A model generated the notes under the pieces. That model ran no database searches and was not told where the DNA came from. It saw only the letters and a program-made list of their open reading frames with translations. DNA of 20,296 nt from Mucidula mucida. Its lineage: Eukaryota; Basidiomycota; Agaricomycetes; Agaricales; Physalacriaceae. Shown here one piece after another: positions 18,682-20,296 of this stretch. Where the stretch lies: positions 1-20,296 of the forward strand of contig JADNYV010000604.1 of assembly GCA_015501055.1 (NCBI GenBank). Direction: 5' to 3'. Numbering within the stretch: position 1 is the stretch's first letter; every line of letters starts with the position of its first letter. A program made the position numbers and the translations under genes.

Positions 18682-20057
18682 GTACGTCCCATCTCTCGTC
18701 TGAGTTCATTCCCGCATCCCAAGCTTCGTGCCCTTGGGTACTTTGTTGTCTGCTCTCCATATGCTCTCGGCTGCCCCGCCTTTCTGTCATTGCTGACCCT
18801 TTGCCACCTGTCCAGGAGTCGCCGCCATTATGCAAGAGGGTCGTAATAGCAGGTGCGGAGGTGCGCGCGCGCTTGGTGCAGGGTGGTTCCCATCGATTTG
18901 TTTTGTTTCTTTACTCGACGTCGTAGTCTCTCGGTTGGATTTGTTGTACCACCATTATCTTTGTAAAGTGGAACTGTACGATTAACGTGGTGAATGATGC
19001 CTGATTCGTGCCCCGAACGACTCTCTACTGGCGGAATCCATTTCGGCGATCGCGTTCGATCACCATCACGTCTTTAAATGGGTCCTTGATCTTGCCAGCC
19101 GATTCGATTGGGGTGACATCCGAATGATTATCGATCCACTCGAGGGTCAGGGAACGTGGATCATCCTCCCACTTCCACACGTTAAGTGCTGCCACGACGT
19201 CCATGATGAGAATTCTCCGTATTCTCCGATTGGGCATTCCCACTCTAATGGGGTCAGCAGAGCGCAAAGTGTAAATCTGAAACTTGAGAAGGCAATTGAG
19301 CATCAACTCGTGTTAGCCACAACCTCGGCCATGGATGAGGCCATTAACGATAGATAACAATAGGTGAGACCTTACGCTGATAATGATGGAGAGGAATGGA
19401 CACGAGACTGTGGGCTTGAGACTGGAAGTCTAGACGGAGGATGGGGTTCCGGCTAGGCTACTTCTTTGAGGCGGATGTGAACATTGTCCCGATCCCTGAA
19501 TTATCATCACGCCACAGGGCAGAATTCCGTTCCTCTTTGAGCACTGGAAGTCGCTGATTCAGTTTCATGAAAACGTTGTAACCGCGAGTCCATTGAACGA
19601 CATTTGATAACTGCATCAACGCACATTCGGATGCTCCTACAGAACAAAGTAGTACCATATACTACTCCGCTGGTGTGTTATTCAGAGCAAGGTGGCATCA
19701 ATCTAACAAGATACCGAAGGTCTCCACCACGCAGACGAGGAGGCATACCGTTACTCCGAACAAGATATAAACTTTCGGCGATAAGACAGCGGAATGCCAA
19801 CCTCCGAGTCAATTCTATCGGTCATGCCTAGTATCCTTGGGTATTACGCTTGTCTCGGTGATTTCAACGTCGTATAGAACGCGTCCGATTATTTCGGTCG
19901 AGGCTGTCTCACGTCCGCATTCCTATAATCCTCTTGGAGTATGCGAACGTTTCTCATTGCATCGTGAATGCCTCACTGACGTGTTATCTCACCATCCATC
20001 TGTCAATCATACCCGCCAAGCACGAGAACAGTTTTTCGCACCTCAGAGAATAGCGCA
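18682..20057. other. No recognisable gene
   Basis: No kinase exon follows the MAPKKK-like segment. Minus-strand frames at 19025-19306 and 19458-19658 have fairly protein-like content (for example AALNVWKWEDDPRSLTLEWI and RGYNVFMKLNQRLPVLKEER) and could be exons of one unrecognised gene or relic, but I see no supported splice junction between them. No RNA gene or inverted-repeat element is seen. Confidence 0.35.
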
Positions 20058-20296
20058 TCTTGGGAGGTTGCAATATCAAACCGGAGGTCAAGCCTCTTGG
20101 GAGGTTGCAATATCAAACCGGAGGTCAGGCTTGACATCCCGCGGGGCTGAGTAGTCTCTAGTCCCATCATCCTTCCGAGCATGGGGTATGCACATTCAAT
20201 GGACGCCTGGAAATCTCCCATCGTGCAAAGTTCATGACCGCAAGGCGATGCAGCAACGACACGACTATCTCCTTCAGTCGCACAAAGCATGTGCGA
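20003..20296 (-). CDS. Possible partial gene at the right edge
   Basis: A minus-strand frame of 95 codons from an ATG at 20290 is open to the end of the window, so its true start may lie outside. It reads CATEGDSRVVAASPCGHELC and later SSLTSGLILQPPKRLDLRFD, and ends at about 20003. The 37-bp tandem duplication falls inside it and must change its frame relative to a single-copy ancestor. No family is recognised, and this may be a chance frame. Confidence 0.2.
   Translation of the reverse strand, partial: SHMLCATEGDSRVVAASPCGHELCTMGDFQASIECAYPMLGRMMGLETTQPRGMSSLTSGLILQPPKRLDLRFDIATSQDALFSEVRKTVLVLGGYD
20058..20131. repeat. 37-bp tandem duplication
   Basis: Two adjacent 37-bp units start at 20058 and 20095 with TCTTGGGAGGTTGCAATATC. 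The first 33 bases are identical, and the copies diverge only in the last four. There is no spacer between them and no third copy. Near-identity points to a recent slippage or duplication event. Confidence 0.85.

Noticed and set aside
20058..20131. 37-bp repeat as a minisatellite or CRISPR
   Set aside because: There are only two units with no spacer, so it is best described as a simple tandem duplication.

Overview
The window looks like nuclear DNA of a mushroom-forming basidiomycete (Agaricomycetes). The evidence is genes split by many introns of about 46-60 bases with GT-AG (and two GC-AG) ends, an F-box/leucine-rich-repeat protein, a small hydrophobic Cys-tailed protein of a type common in mushroom genomes, a secreted Cys-rich protein with a dibasic processing site, and a eukaryotic tRNA-Ala. 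Nothing bacterial is seen. The species assignment is inference.

Layout: 1-3814 holds no gene I can recognise. 3815-4750 (+) is a Ser/Pro-rich orphan protein with a 5' UTR intron. 5271-5759 (-) is a small secreted Cys-rich protein whose reading frame is broken and restored by two 4-G runs, with a clear TATA box upstream. 5872-7546 is uninformative. About 7800-8520 (-) holds an unrecognised, probably decayed gene. 9018-9203 (-) is a coding relic, next to a 77-residue stand-alone double-stranded-RNA-binding protein (9351-9747, +). 10075-10398 (-) is the hydrophobic Cys-tailed protein, with one surplus base. 10785-11037 is a 253-bp MITE-like element with TA target duplication and three copies of a 13-bp motif associated with hairpins. 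11455-12859 (-) is an intact F-box protein of 434 residues. 13309-13826 (-) is a cytochrome P450 relic. 14331-14404 (-) is tRNA-Ala(AGC). 14589-16367 (-) is an intact 15-exon aldo-keto reductase of 348 residues. 16368-17864 is uninformative. 17865-18681 (+) carries the N-terminal domain of a basidiomycete MAPKKK-like protein without its kinase. 18682-20296 contains a 37-bp tandem duplication and weak open frames.

The genes do not form an obvious pathway. The nearest thing to a functional group is the aldo-keto reductase beside the P450 relic, which could be the remains of an oxidative or secondary-metabolism neighbourhood. The two long genes read cleanly through about 2.35 kb of coding exons. 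Three or four other loci carry one-base frame errors, mostly in short homopolymers, so either those genes are decaying or the assembly has residual indel errors. I found no complete undescribed system. The most structured unexplained object is the 10785-11037 element.
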